NCBI GenBank assembly: GCA_903864555.1
Contig: CAIPGJ010000525.1
Coordinates: 1-6,277 of the forward strand
From: an uncultured Pseudomonadota bacterium
Lineage (GTDB): Bacteria > Pseudomonadota > Gammaproteobacteria > Burkholderiales > SG8-39
DNA length: 6,277 bases
Direction of reading: 5' to 3'
Shown here: positions 1-5,794 of the stretch, piece by piece
Numbering within the stretch: position 1 is the first letter of the stretch
How the letters are laid out: every line of letters begins with the position of its first letter
Notes under the pieces: generated by a model
Databases searched by the model: none
What the model was told of the DNA's origin: nothing
Seen by the model: the letters and a program-made list of their open reading frames with translations, nothing else
Position numbers and translations under genes: made by a program

Positions 1-1181
1 CAAGTCACCCGGCGGCCACTGGCGAGTATGACCTCGACATCGACATGCATGGCATCGAAGCGCCCGGGAATGTCGGCGGTCTGGGTGAGGCTGGTCTTCT
101 CCAGCAGGGCCACCACATCCGGCGAGAAACGCCGCTCGTCGGAGAACGAGGCAAACTTCACCTGCCCATCGAGCAGGGCCACCGAGGTGGTGTATTGCAG
201 CGAGAACTTGCCGTCCAGGCCTGAATTGGGTTTGGGCCGGTCGATGTAGGGCATGACCGGCGTGGTGATGTTGACCTTCGCGATGTCGCTGGCCGTGACA
301 CCGGCCAGTTCGGCGCGGCAATCGAGTGCCGCAGTGATGACGAAGTGCGTGGCGTACTGCGAAGGAAACAGCTTCCAGGCCGGGCCGGGCTTGAGCACGC
401 GCGCCACTTCCACCGGCGCCACCAGGTGCGAGGGATCGAACTTCTCGCCGAAGTAGGCCACGCCGAAGCCGCGCGGGCTGCCCAACGCATCGACGTCGGC
501 GGTGAAGCCGCGTTCAGCCAGCAGCGCCGCTTCCAGGCCGCTGGCGGCGGAATCACCGCAGTGCAATGCCTTGGTCATGGAACCGATGTTGGCCATCAGG
601 CCGCAGGCGCGTGACCCACCGATGCCCATGGCGGCCACCGTCTTGGGCACATCCAGGTCAAGCAGGTCGGCACAGGCCAGCGCGGCGGCCATCGGACCGA
701 CCAGGCCGGGCGGGTGCAGCGTCAGTTCACGCGGCTCGATTTGCTGCGAGGACAGGCGCAGCCGGCCCTGTGCGTCGATGCCCTTGATCAGGGCGCGCTG
801 AACGCGGGCTGCCTGCGGCGGGCCGCCTGCAGCCTCGATCGTCTCGGCCAGCGCCAGCAATCCAGGCAGGATGGGTGAGAGTGCATGGTTGGCCGGATTC
901 CACATCGGCTCGAAATCGAGCACGTGCATGGCCATGCCATTGATGCGCGCGGCCGCTTCCGGCGTGGTGGCGAAATCGCGTCCGATGACGCTGGCCTGCG
1001 GCTTGCTGCCACGCTCGCGCGCCAGGTCCCCCAGCTTCTGCGGACCGGGCTCGCCGGAGCCCGCCACCGCGACGGCCAGGCCGTCGATGAGCAGCAGCCG
1101 CCCGATGGCATCGAGAGCCTCGCCATCGGCAGGCCAGTGGCGCAACAGCGCTGCGAAGTCGCGCGTCAGGGTGTCACCCAT
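1..1181 (-). CDS. MmgE/PrpD family protein, C-terminus cut by window edge
   Basis: The frame is open from an ATG at 1181 to the left edge, giving 393 codons without a stop. The family is usually about 450-460 residues, so roughly the last 60 are missing. MmgE/PrpD proteins include 2-methylcitrate dehydratase (PrpD) and cis-aconitate decarboxylase, cytoplasmic enzymes acting on small carboxylic acids. Visible hallmarks are HVLDFEPMW (86-94) with His99, LTLHPPG (153-159), the signature SMTKALHCGDSAASG (201-215) followed by an AA.LAERGF helix, KLFPSQYATH (270-279), and DGKFSLQYTTSVALLDG (323-339). Asp89, His99, His156 and Lys204 align with Asp93, His103, His159 and Lys207 of animal cis-aconitate decarboxylase, but its Thr97 is replaced by Met93, so that exact activity is doubtful. 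The start is supported by GAGGG (1192-1188), 6 nt upstream and overlapping the TGA of the preceding gene, which suggests translational coupling. The family call is firm; the substrate is unknown. Confidence 0.93.
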   Translation of the reverse strand, partial: MGDTLTRDFAALLRHWPADGEALDAIGRLLLIDGLAVAVAGSGEPGPQKLGDLARERGSKPQASVIGRDFATTPEAAARINGMAMHVLDFEPMWNPANHALSPILPGLLALAETIEAAGGPPQAARVQRALIKGIDAQGRLRLSSQQIEPRELTLHPPGLVGPMAAALACADLLDLDVPKTVAAMGIGGSRACGLMANIGSMTKALHCGDSAASGLEAALLAERGFTADVDALGSPRGFGVAYFGEKFDPSHLVAPVEVARVLKPGPAWKLFPSQYATHFVITAALDCRAELAGVTASDIAKVNITTPVMPYIDRPKPNSGLDGKFSLQYTTSVALLDGQVKFASFSDERRFSPDVVALLEKTSLTQTADIPGRFDAMHVDVEVILASGRRVT

Positions 1182-1190
1182 GCCAGGCCC

Positions 1191-2579
1191 TCAGGACTTC
1201 GCCGGCGTGATCGCCGCCTGCAGCACTGCACGCGCCTGGTGGCGGTCGATCTCGGCAATCATGGCCGCCAGCGCCTTCGCCTTCGCCTCGCCAAGGATGG
1301 GCGTGGCCAGCGTGTCGTACTTGCGCTTCAGGCTGTCCTGCATCAGGGGATTGAGGGGCGAGCCGCTCGGGTCCTTCAGTTCGAAGCGCTCGAGTTTGCC
1401 GTCGGCAGTCTCGCAATCCACCCAGCCGGCGAAATGCACCGGGTAGAGCTTGTCGAGCTCGGCGTCGTGGACGATTTCCAGTTGCTGCGCCAGTTTCGTG
1501 ATGGCCGGATCGGCAATGCGTGCCGGCTCGAACTGCGCCGGCAGCACGGCGCCATCGAGCAGTGCCGCGGCCACGCAGTAACGCGCGCTCATCTGGGCAT
1601 TCAGCTCGCTGCCGGCCTCATAGTCATAACCGCATTGCACATCGACCACCTTGGCCAGGCCCACGCGCACCTTGCCGCCCTGGCTCCAGCGCGGACGCAA
1701 CGCCAGCGCGGCATCCACATTGGCATGCAGGCTGCCACAACAGGAGTAAGGCTTGAAGCTGGTGTTGGCGGCATGCCAGGTCTTGCCCAGGCCATCGGTG
1801 AGCTGCGAGGCATCGGCCTTGTCAACGAAAGTGCTGAGCAGGCCGCCATCGGCCGCTTCGTAGATCTTGGTCGGGCCGGACAGCCCGAGTTCGGCCAGTT
1901 CCGCGGCCATGATGCCCGACTGCGCCGCGCGACCGGGATGGAAGCGCTTGGAGGCCGTGCCATCGGCGGTGAAAGCGAACAGCCCGCCGGACTGCGTGCC
2001 GGCCAGGCCGAGCGCCCAGGCGGTGCGTTCTTCATCGAGGCCCAGCAACACGGCCGTGGCCGCTGCCGCGCCCAGCGGACCGCACACGGCGGTCAGGTGC
2101 CAGCCACGCAGCCGCGCCGGTCCGGGGCCCAGCGCCAGTGCCGAGCGAATCATGACTTCGTAACCCGCGGCGATGGCGGTCTCCAGACGCTTGCCATCGG
2201 CATCCAGGGTTTCGGCCATGGCGAAGGCGGCGGGGATCACCACCGCGCCCGGATGCAGCTTGGCGTTGTGATAGTCATCCAGCTCGTAGGCATGCGCCGC
2301 GGTGCCATTGACCAGCGCGGCATCCGAGGGTCGCAACAGCCGCGCATCGGTTTCGCCCCACAGGCGCGCGCGTCGCGAGCCGGGCGCCGGGGTGGCCAGC
2401 GTTGCCCAGCTGCGAACGGCTTCGGTCCAGGGCTGGTCACGGCCGAACAGGGCGTCGCTGATGGTGTCCAGCGTCAGGCGGCGCAGGGCTTCGCGCACGG
2501 ACTGTGGCACGTCGTCGTGGCGCAGCCCGGAAATCCAGGAGGCCACCATGCGGGTGGTGGGAATAAGGTTCGATGCCAT
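1191..2579 (-). CDS. MmgE/PrpD family protein (complete)
   Basis: This 462-residue protein has the usual full length for MmgE/PrpD and is probably a cytoplasmic lyase, dehydratase or isomerase of a carboxylic acid. The all-helical N-terminal domain carries HAYELDDYHNAKLHPG (96-111), GWHLTAVCGPLGAAAA (159-174), and the signature ASKRFHPGRAAQSG (209-222) with the following AAELAELGLSGP stretch. The second domain carries FKPYSCCGSLHANVDA (275-290), NAQMSARYCVAAALLDG (327-343) and the KDPSGSPLNPL tail motif (402-412). By alignment with cis-aconitate decarboxylase, His109, His161 and Lys211 are kept, while Asp93 and Thr97 correspond to Glu99 and Tyr103, so the substrate probably differs. The protein is clearly divergent from the MmgE/PrpD gene 9 bp downstream, so the pair is not a recent duplication. 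The ATG at 2579 has only a weak GGGA Shine-Dalgarno; an in-frame ATG at residue 11 has no better site. A candidate promoter lies 61-89 bp upstream. The family is certain; the function is not. Confidence 0.95.
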   Translation of the reverse strand: MASNLIPTTRMVASWISGLRHDDVPQSVREALRRLTLDTISDALFGRDQPWTEAVRSWATLATPAPGSRRARLWGETDARLLRPSDAALVNGTAAHAYELDDYHNAKLHPGAVVIPAAFAMAETLDADGKRLETAIAAGYEVMIRSALALGPGPARLRGWHLTAVCGPLGAAAATAVLLGLDEERTAWALGLAGTQSGGLFAFTADGTASKRFHPGRAAQSGIMAAELAELGLSGPTKIYEAADGGLLSTFVDKADASQLTDGLGKTWHAANTSFKPYSCCGSLHANVDAALALRPRWSQGGKVRVGLAKVVDVQCGYDYEAGSELNAQMSARYCVAAALLDGAVLPAQFEPARIADPAITKLAQQLEIVHDAELDKLYPVHFAGWVDCETADGKLERFELKDPSGSPLNPLMQDSLKRKYDTLATPILGEAKAKALAAMIAEIDRHQARAVLQAAITPAKS

Positions 2580-2616
2580 GGGGAGTCCCGAACAGGGTTG
2601 GAAGGTTCAGAAAGCG

Positions 2617-2673
2617 GTCAAACCGCTGTACAGCCGGCAATTGTCTACGGGGGCGGGAGGCCCGTCAAACCGC
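2617..2673. repeat. 10-bp direct repeat GTCAAACCGC, two copies around the promoter
   Basis: GTCAAACCGC occurs at 2617-2626 and again at 2664-2673, 47 bp apart start to start. The right copy overlaps the candidate -35 box. The left copy lies just downstream of the predicted transcription start and is part of a perfect dyad, AGCGGT-CAA-ACCGCT (2613-2627). Two like-oriented sites bracketing a promoter would suit a regulator binding site. In 65-percent-GC DNA a 10-bp repeat could also be chance. Confidence 0.4.
2640..2668 (-). promoter_or_regulatory. candidate sigma70 promoter for the MmgE/PrpD pair
   Basis: On the minus strand a TTGACG box (2668-2663, five of six matches to TTGACA) is followed after exactly 17 bp by GACAAT (2645-2640, four of six matches to TATAAT). 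The predicted transcription start, near 2633, would give a leader of about 54 nt before the ATG at 2579. The -35 box lies inside one copy of the 10-bp direct repeat described separately. This is a consensus match only. If real, the two MmgE/PrpD genes can be transcribed independently of the genes upstream. Confidence 0.45.
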
Positions 2674-2727
2674 CCGCCCGAAGAAAACAAGGCAGCGGCA
2701 GAGATGGTGCCGCCGCCGGGAGACTTG

Positions 2728-2758
2728 GAGCACCTAGCAGAATTGCCGTCAGGTGCTC
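2728..2758 (-). other. inverted repeat (8-bp stem) downstream of the Bug gene
   Basis: GAGCACCT (2728-2735) and AGGTGCTC (2751-2758) are perfect inverted repeats with a 15-nt spacer. In the minus-strand transcript this hairpin would form 51 nt after the Bug stop codon. No U-rich tract follows, so it is not a canonical intrinsic terminator. It could be an mRNA 3'-end stabiliser, an attenuator arm, or a protein-binding dyad. Confidence 0.45.
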
Positions 2759-2772
2759 TGACTTAGGGGCGC

Positions 2773-2794
2773 GCGAGGGGATGTGTCCCCTCGC
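2773..2794 (-). terminator. strong hairpin after the Bug gene, possible terminator without U-tract
   Basis: GCGAGGGG (2773-2780) and CCCCTCGC (2787-2794) form a perfect GC-rich 8-bp stem with a 6-nt loop, starting 14 nt after the TAA of the Bug gene. Position and strength suit transcription termination or protection of the mRNA 3' end, but the downstream minus-strand sequence (GCGCCCCTAAG) has no run of T. Partial read-through into the MmgE/PrpD genes therefore remains possible. The terminator label is tentative. Confidence 0.4.
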
Positions 2795-2808
2795 ATTGCT
2801 AGGCACTC

Positions 2809-3804
2809 TTACTCCGCCTTGATGCCAGCCGCCCGGATGATCTTGCCGTAGAGTGCGATCTCCGACTTGATCAGCTCCATGAACTGGTCAGGCGTGCTGC
2901 CAATCAGTTCATTGCCACCCTGCACGGCGAGACGTTCGATGACATCGGGCTGCTTGAGCGCCTTCACCATCTCCGCATGCAGTTTGTCGATGATGGGTCG
3001 CGGCGTGCCTGCGGGCGCACCCAGGCCCTGCCAGGCGCTGATCTCGAAGCCCTTCAGGCCCAGCTCGTCCATGGTGGGCAGGTCGGGGAGCAGCGCCGAA
3101 CGGCGCAGGCCGGTGTAGCCGATGGGGCGCAGCCTGCCCACCTTGAGCATGGGCATGGAGGTGATCAGTGTGTCGAACAGCATGGGCAACTGCCCGCCCA
3201 GCACGTCACCCAATGCCACGGCACTGCCCTTGTAGGGCACATGCGTCATCGGTGCACCGGTGGACATGGACAGGAATTCGCCGGCCAGGTGGTTGGCCGA
3301 ACCGGTGCCCGCGGAACCGTAGGCGATGGAACCGGGTTTGGCCTTGGCGGCAACCAGCAGCTCCGGCAATGTCCGGATGGGCGAATTCGAATTCACCACC
3401 AGCACATAACCATAGTAGGTGCCCTGTGAAATCGGCGAAAAATCCTTCAGGGGGTCATAGGGCAGCTTGGCATACATGCCTGGATTGAGCACCATCGACG
3501 TGCTCTGCAGCATGCCCAGGGTGTAACCATCCGGAGCCGCCTTGGCCAGCAGGTCGGTGCCGATGATGAGGGCCGCACCGGCGCGGTTCTCGACCACGGT
3601 GGGCTGGCCCATGAATTCGGTGTACTTCTGTGCCATGGTGCGCACGAAGATGTCGCCGGAGCCGCCGGCGGCGGCCGGCACGATCATGCGTATGGGCTTG
3701 ACCGGATAGGCCGGTGCGTTGGCGGCAGGTTTGCCCTGGGCCCAGGCGCCGGTGACTGCGGCGGACAGTGCAAGCAAGGCCATCAGCTTGGTGTGGTGTT
3801 TCAT
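2809..3804 (-). CDS. Bug/TctC-family periplasmic solute-binding protein
   Basis: This 331-residue protein belongs to the tripartite tricarboxylate transporter receptor (TctC, or Bug) family, extracytoplasmic proteins that bind carboxylates, amino acids or related small molecules. An N-terminal Sec signal peptide is visible (MKHH, a hydrophobic core, probable cleavage after Ala-Trp-Ala at residue 22). Family motifs follow in order: YPVKPIRMIVP (33-43), GGSGDIFVR (47-55), VENRAGA (71-77), DGYTLGM (92-98), YDPLKDFSPIS (116-126), YGSAGTGSANHLAGE (162-176), PYKGSAVALGDVLGGQ (190-205), and the C-terminal KIIRAAGIKAE. The length is typical. I chose the ATG at 3804 because it begins the signal peptide and has a strong Shine-Dalgarno; an in-frame ATG at 3852 would add 16 polar residues and lies in a tandem repeat. 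No tctA or tctB permease gene is in the window, so it is an orphan receptor, common in Burkholderiales. The ligand cannot be predicted. Confidence 0.96.
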   Translation of the reverse strand: MKHHTKLMALLALSAAVTGAWAQGKPAANAPAYPVKPIRMIVPAAAGGSGDIFVRTMAQKYTEFMGQPTVVENRAGAALIIGTDLLAKAAPDGYTLGMLQSTSMVLNPGMYAKLPYDPLKDFSPISQGTYYGYVLVVNSNSPIRTLPELLVAAKAKPGSIAYGSAGTGSANHLAGEFLSMSTGAPMTHVPYKGSAVALGDVLGGQLPMLFDTLITSMPMLKVGRLRPIGYTGLRRSALLPDLPTMDELGLKGFEISAWQGLGAPAGTPRPIIDKLHAEMVKALKQPDVIERLAVQGGNELIGSTPDQFMELIKSEIALYGKIIRAAGIKAE

Positions 3805-3807
3805 AAT

Positions 3808-3815
3808 CCCCTCCC
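3808..3815 (-). promoter_or_regulatory. ribosome binding site deciding the Bug gene start
   Basis: GGGAGGGG on the minus strand, with the GGAGG core at 3814-3810, lies 5 nt before the ATG at 3804. This strong site fixes the start at MKHH rather than at the longer in-frame ATG at 3852, which has no Shine-Dalgarno and begins inside a heptamer repeat. Confidence 0.85.
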
Positions 3816-3839
3816 GTTTTGTGTATTCGCGTTGTGTCG

Positions 3840-3867
3840 TTGCATGTTGCATGTTGCGTGTTGCGTG
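3840..3867. repeat. heptanucleotide tandem repeat, four copies
   Basis: Four contiguous 7-bp units, TTGCATG, TTGCATG, TTGCGTG and TTGCGTG, occupy 3840-3867 in the 99-bp gap between the selenoprotein stop and the Bug gene start. In the transcript sense they read CACGCAA twice, then CATGCAA twice, and end 35 nt before the ATG at 3804. The pairwise sharing of the A/G variant suggests growth by slippage or duplication. A change in copy number would alter the leader length without touching either protein. Confidence 0.85.
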
Positions 3868-3903
3868 ACGGTGCGATCGAAGTGCCGACCGCGCCCCCGC
3901 TGC

Positions 3904-5661
3904 TCAGGCGGCGGGTAACAAGGAAGTCCACCGACCCGGCAAACGAATGGCCTTGCTCACCGGCGGGCCCTGGATGTGATTGTTGACGTAGGCCCGTGAC
4001 TGGTTGCGCCCCCAGTCGCCAGCGACGACGATGCCTATCCACTCGGGACGCTGGAACACGGGGATTTCCCGCTCCAGGTCCTCGGACTCGCCATAGGCCG
4101 CGGGCAGCAAGCCATTCTTGACGTATTCGTTGACGCGAAACCCGGTGAGGCCGACATGCCAGGCATAGTATTCGGCCAGCGAAGCCTTGATCTTCACATT
4201 GCGATACAGGTATTGGCGCAGGTCATCCTTGCTCCAGCCGTCCTTGGCGAAGACCCGGGCGATGCTGGGCCCCAGGATGATGAGCGGATGCCAGTTCGCA
4301 TACACCATGCCCACTGCAGACCAGTAGCCGCAGGTGCGCTGGCCGATGACGTCGGCCAGCAGTGCCGCATGTTCTTCGGCGTTCTCGCTGCCGCTGTAGG
4401 TGGGCGGGCTGATCGCCACCACGCTCTGCACGGTGACGATGTTGTCACCGGTCCTGAAGCCACGGTCCGCGCTATAGGGCTGCCAGCCCAGTTCGGCCAC
4501 GGCCTCTTCGTTCTCCGCCGCGGCCACCAGGAAGCTCTGACCGATACTGCCCTTGTCGGCGCCTTCGGGCGCATGGTGGAAGCCGCCGATGTTGCGCAGG
4601 TAAAGGCGCAGGAAGCGCCCGACACTGGTATTGGCCTGGAAGCCGGTGCGCATCACGCCCTGCCCGGCATTGAAGCCGAGTGCCTTCGCGATGGGGCCGC
4701 TCACGACGATCATGGACTCCCAGCCCGGCGTGGAACCCGCATCCTCCACCTTGAAGGCCGGGTCGGTGACCGCTTCAATCACGGCCAGCAGCACCGGCAG
4801 GTATTCGGGGCGGCAGCCGGCCATCACGCCGTTGACAGCCACGTTCCACACCGTGGCCTGACGGTTGGCGAGGGGACAGGCGCCGATGACTTCATCCGGG
4901 GCGCGATCGGTGAACTTCAGGAAGCGCTCCACGCGCGCCAGCGTGGGCGGCACGATGGGCAGCCCGTCGGCCCAGAAGTTGCGCTGGAAGTGTTCGTTGA
5001 CCTCATCCAGGGTGCCGCGGAACACGATGTCGCGCGGCGCCGGCTCTGCGACGGCCTCGTTCTGCGACAGGGTGCCGGTGGCCTGCGACAGCCCGCGGAT
5101 GATGGCCGGCACCAGTTCGTCTTCCACCTTGCGGCGCAACTGCTCGTCGCTGTCCACCATGGGCACACCGGGATATTCGGCGATGGCCATGTCGGGCAGG
5201 CCCAGGCCACGCGACACCACCGCAGCCTGCTTCATGAAGCCGCTGGAGATGATGGAGACGCTCGGATAGCCGACGCGTTCTGCCGCTGCACTCGCCCGCA
5301 ACACGGCGGGCGTGCAGGCGCCTCAGGCGCCTATCGCAGAGATGACGGCATTGCAGCCGTGCGCCTTCAGCAACCGGGGCACGTCGGCCACCAGTTCGGT
5401 CTGCTTGGGACCGTGCACATTGCCGAAGACGTCGTAGGTGACGAACTTGATGCCGGGAAAACGCTCGCGCAGCTTTTCGCGGACGATGGGAAAGATGTCC
5501 TCGCCGCGGAACAGGTAGTCCCACAGTTCGGCCACCGTGACCCCGCTCAGGTCGGCCAGGCGCTCGTTGGGTGCGCGGGTTTCAAAGGCAGAACGGCCCA
5601 GCGGCCAGACGACTTCGAACAGTGCTTCGCCGTCGCTGGACGGGGGCATGGGTGCATTCAT
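3904..5661 (-). CDS. UGSC-family selenoprotein, Sec at residue 113 (in-frame TGA)
   Basis: Reading the TGA at 5325-5323 as selenocysteine gives one 585-residue protein. Residues 1-112 and 120-585 are in the same frame and belong to one family, named for its Sec-Gly-Ser-Cys motif; here it is Sec113-Gly-Ala-Cys116. The motif sits after a beta-strand (NAVISAIGA) and before a helix and strand (RVGYPSVSIISSGF), as in thioredoxin-like redox folds. Residues 231-585 form a second conserved region with ADGLPIVPPT (231-240), IGACPLANRQATVW (259-272), NGVMAGCRPEYLPV (277-290) and VAGDWGRNQSRAY (546-558). There is no signal peptide, so it is probably cytoplasmic. The ATG at 5661 is supported by GAGGAG (5676-5671), 9 nt upstream. 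A SECIS-like hairpin follows the TGA. The biochemical role of the family is not established, as far as I know; a U-x-x-C motif suggests redox chemistry. The neighbouring Bug receptor and MmgE/PrpD genes suggest a catabolic setting. A pseudogene or a Cys-to-stop sequencing error is the alternative, which I consider unlikely. Confidence 0.9.
5286..5317 (-). promoter_or_regulatory. SECIS element for UGA-selenocysteine decoding
   Basis: In the minus-strand mRNA, 5 nt after the UGA, CUGCAC-GCCCGC pairs with GCGGGC-GA-GUGCAG. This gives a 12-bp stem with a GA bulge on the 3' side and a 6-nt apical loop, CGUGUU. The loop begins 18 nt after the UGA and has G at its second position. Known bacterial SECIS elements lie directly downstream of the UGA inside the coding region, have an apical loop roughly 16-37 nt away, and carry a G in the first loop positions, where they contact SelB. 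All of these conditions are met. The stem is stronger than chance would predict at that exact position. Confidence 0.85.
5323..5325 (-). other. in-frame TGA read as selenocysteine (residue 113)
   Basis: TGA on the minus strand lies between codons for Ser-Ala-Ile-Gly-Ala and Gly-Ala-Cys-Thr-Pro-Ala. It is flanked on both sides by GGCGCC, itself a palindrome, so GGCGCC-TGA-GGCGCC could also fold into a 6-bp stem that competes with the base of the SECIS. The annotation should carry a translation exception (transl_except, Sec) here. Confidence 0.87.
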
Positions 5662-5670
5662 TGGGACGGG

Positions 5671-5676
5671 CTCCTC
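5671..5676 (-). promoter_or_regulatory. ribosome binding site of the selenoprotein gene
   Basis: GAGGAG on the minus strand lies 9 nt before the ATG at 5661. It decides the start: the frame stays open further upstream into the MFS gene, but those earlier ATGs lack a comparable site and would add low-complexity Arg/Pro-rich sequence. Confidence 0.75.
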
Positions 5677-5730
5677 AAAACCTTGGCGCCGGCGTGTTGT
5701 TGTTGGCATGGGCGCAGACAGGTGGCGGCA

Positions 5731-5739
5731 AGAATAGCA
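5731..5739 (-). promoter_or_regulatory. possible extended -10 promoter before the selenoprotein gene
   Basis: TGCTATTCT on the minus strand fits the extended -10 pattern TGnTATAAT with four of six matches in the hexamer, about 70 nt before the ATG at 5661. No -35 box is visible 17 bp upstream. The 133-bp gap between the MFS stop and this gene is large enough for a promoter, but the evidence is weak. Confidence 0.25.
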
Positions 5740-5794
5740 TGGGCATCCGGCCCGCCCGGGACTGTCGTTGCCTGTGAATGACGGCGCAATTGCC

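Noticed and set aside
2651..2675. GC hairpin GGGCGG/CCGCCC
   Set aside because: It has only 6 bp of stem in a G/C-only stretch that overlaps the candidate promoter; chance pairing is likely at this composition.
885..2822. 645-codon plus-strand ORF opposite the MmgE/PrpD genes
   Set aside because: It is a shadow on the strand opposite real genes in GC-rich DNA. Its His/Gly/Arg/Ala-rich composition resembles no protein family, and the opposite strand carries clear family motifs.
3805..3852. Longer Bug protein starting at the ATG at 3852
   Set aside because: It would place 16 polar residues before the signal peptide, has no ribosome binding site, and starts inside a tandem repeat.
3904..5304. 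Separate 466-residue gene starting at a GTG at 5304
   Set aside because: The GTG lies in the SECIS loop region, has no Shine-Dalgarno, and would begin in the middle of the conserved domain right after the motif. The frame continues upstream through the TGA with family-like sequence.
5323..5661. Pseudogene or nonsense mutation at the TGA
   Set aside because: The TGA is exactly at the Sec position of U-G-x-C, a SECIS-like stem follows at the correct distance, and both flanking parts are free of other lesions. A sequencing error remains a small possibility.
4156..5781. 541-codon plus-strand ORF opposite the selenoprotein gene
   Set aside because: It has the same low-complexity His/Gly/Ala/Arg composition and no recognisable domain. 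It lies across conserved minus-strand coding sequence.
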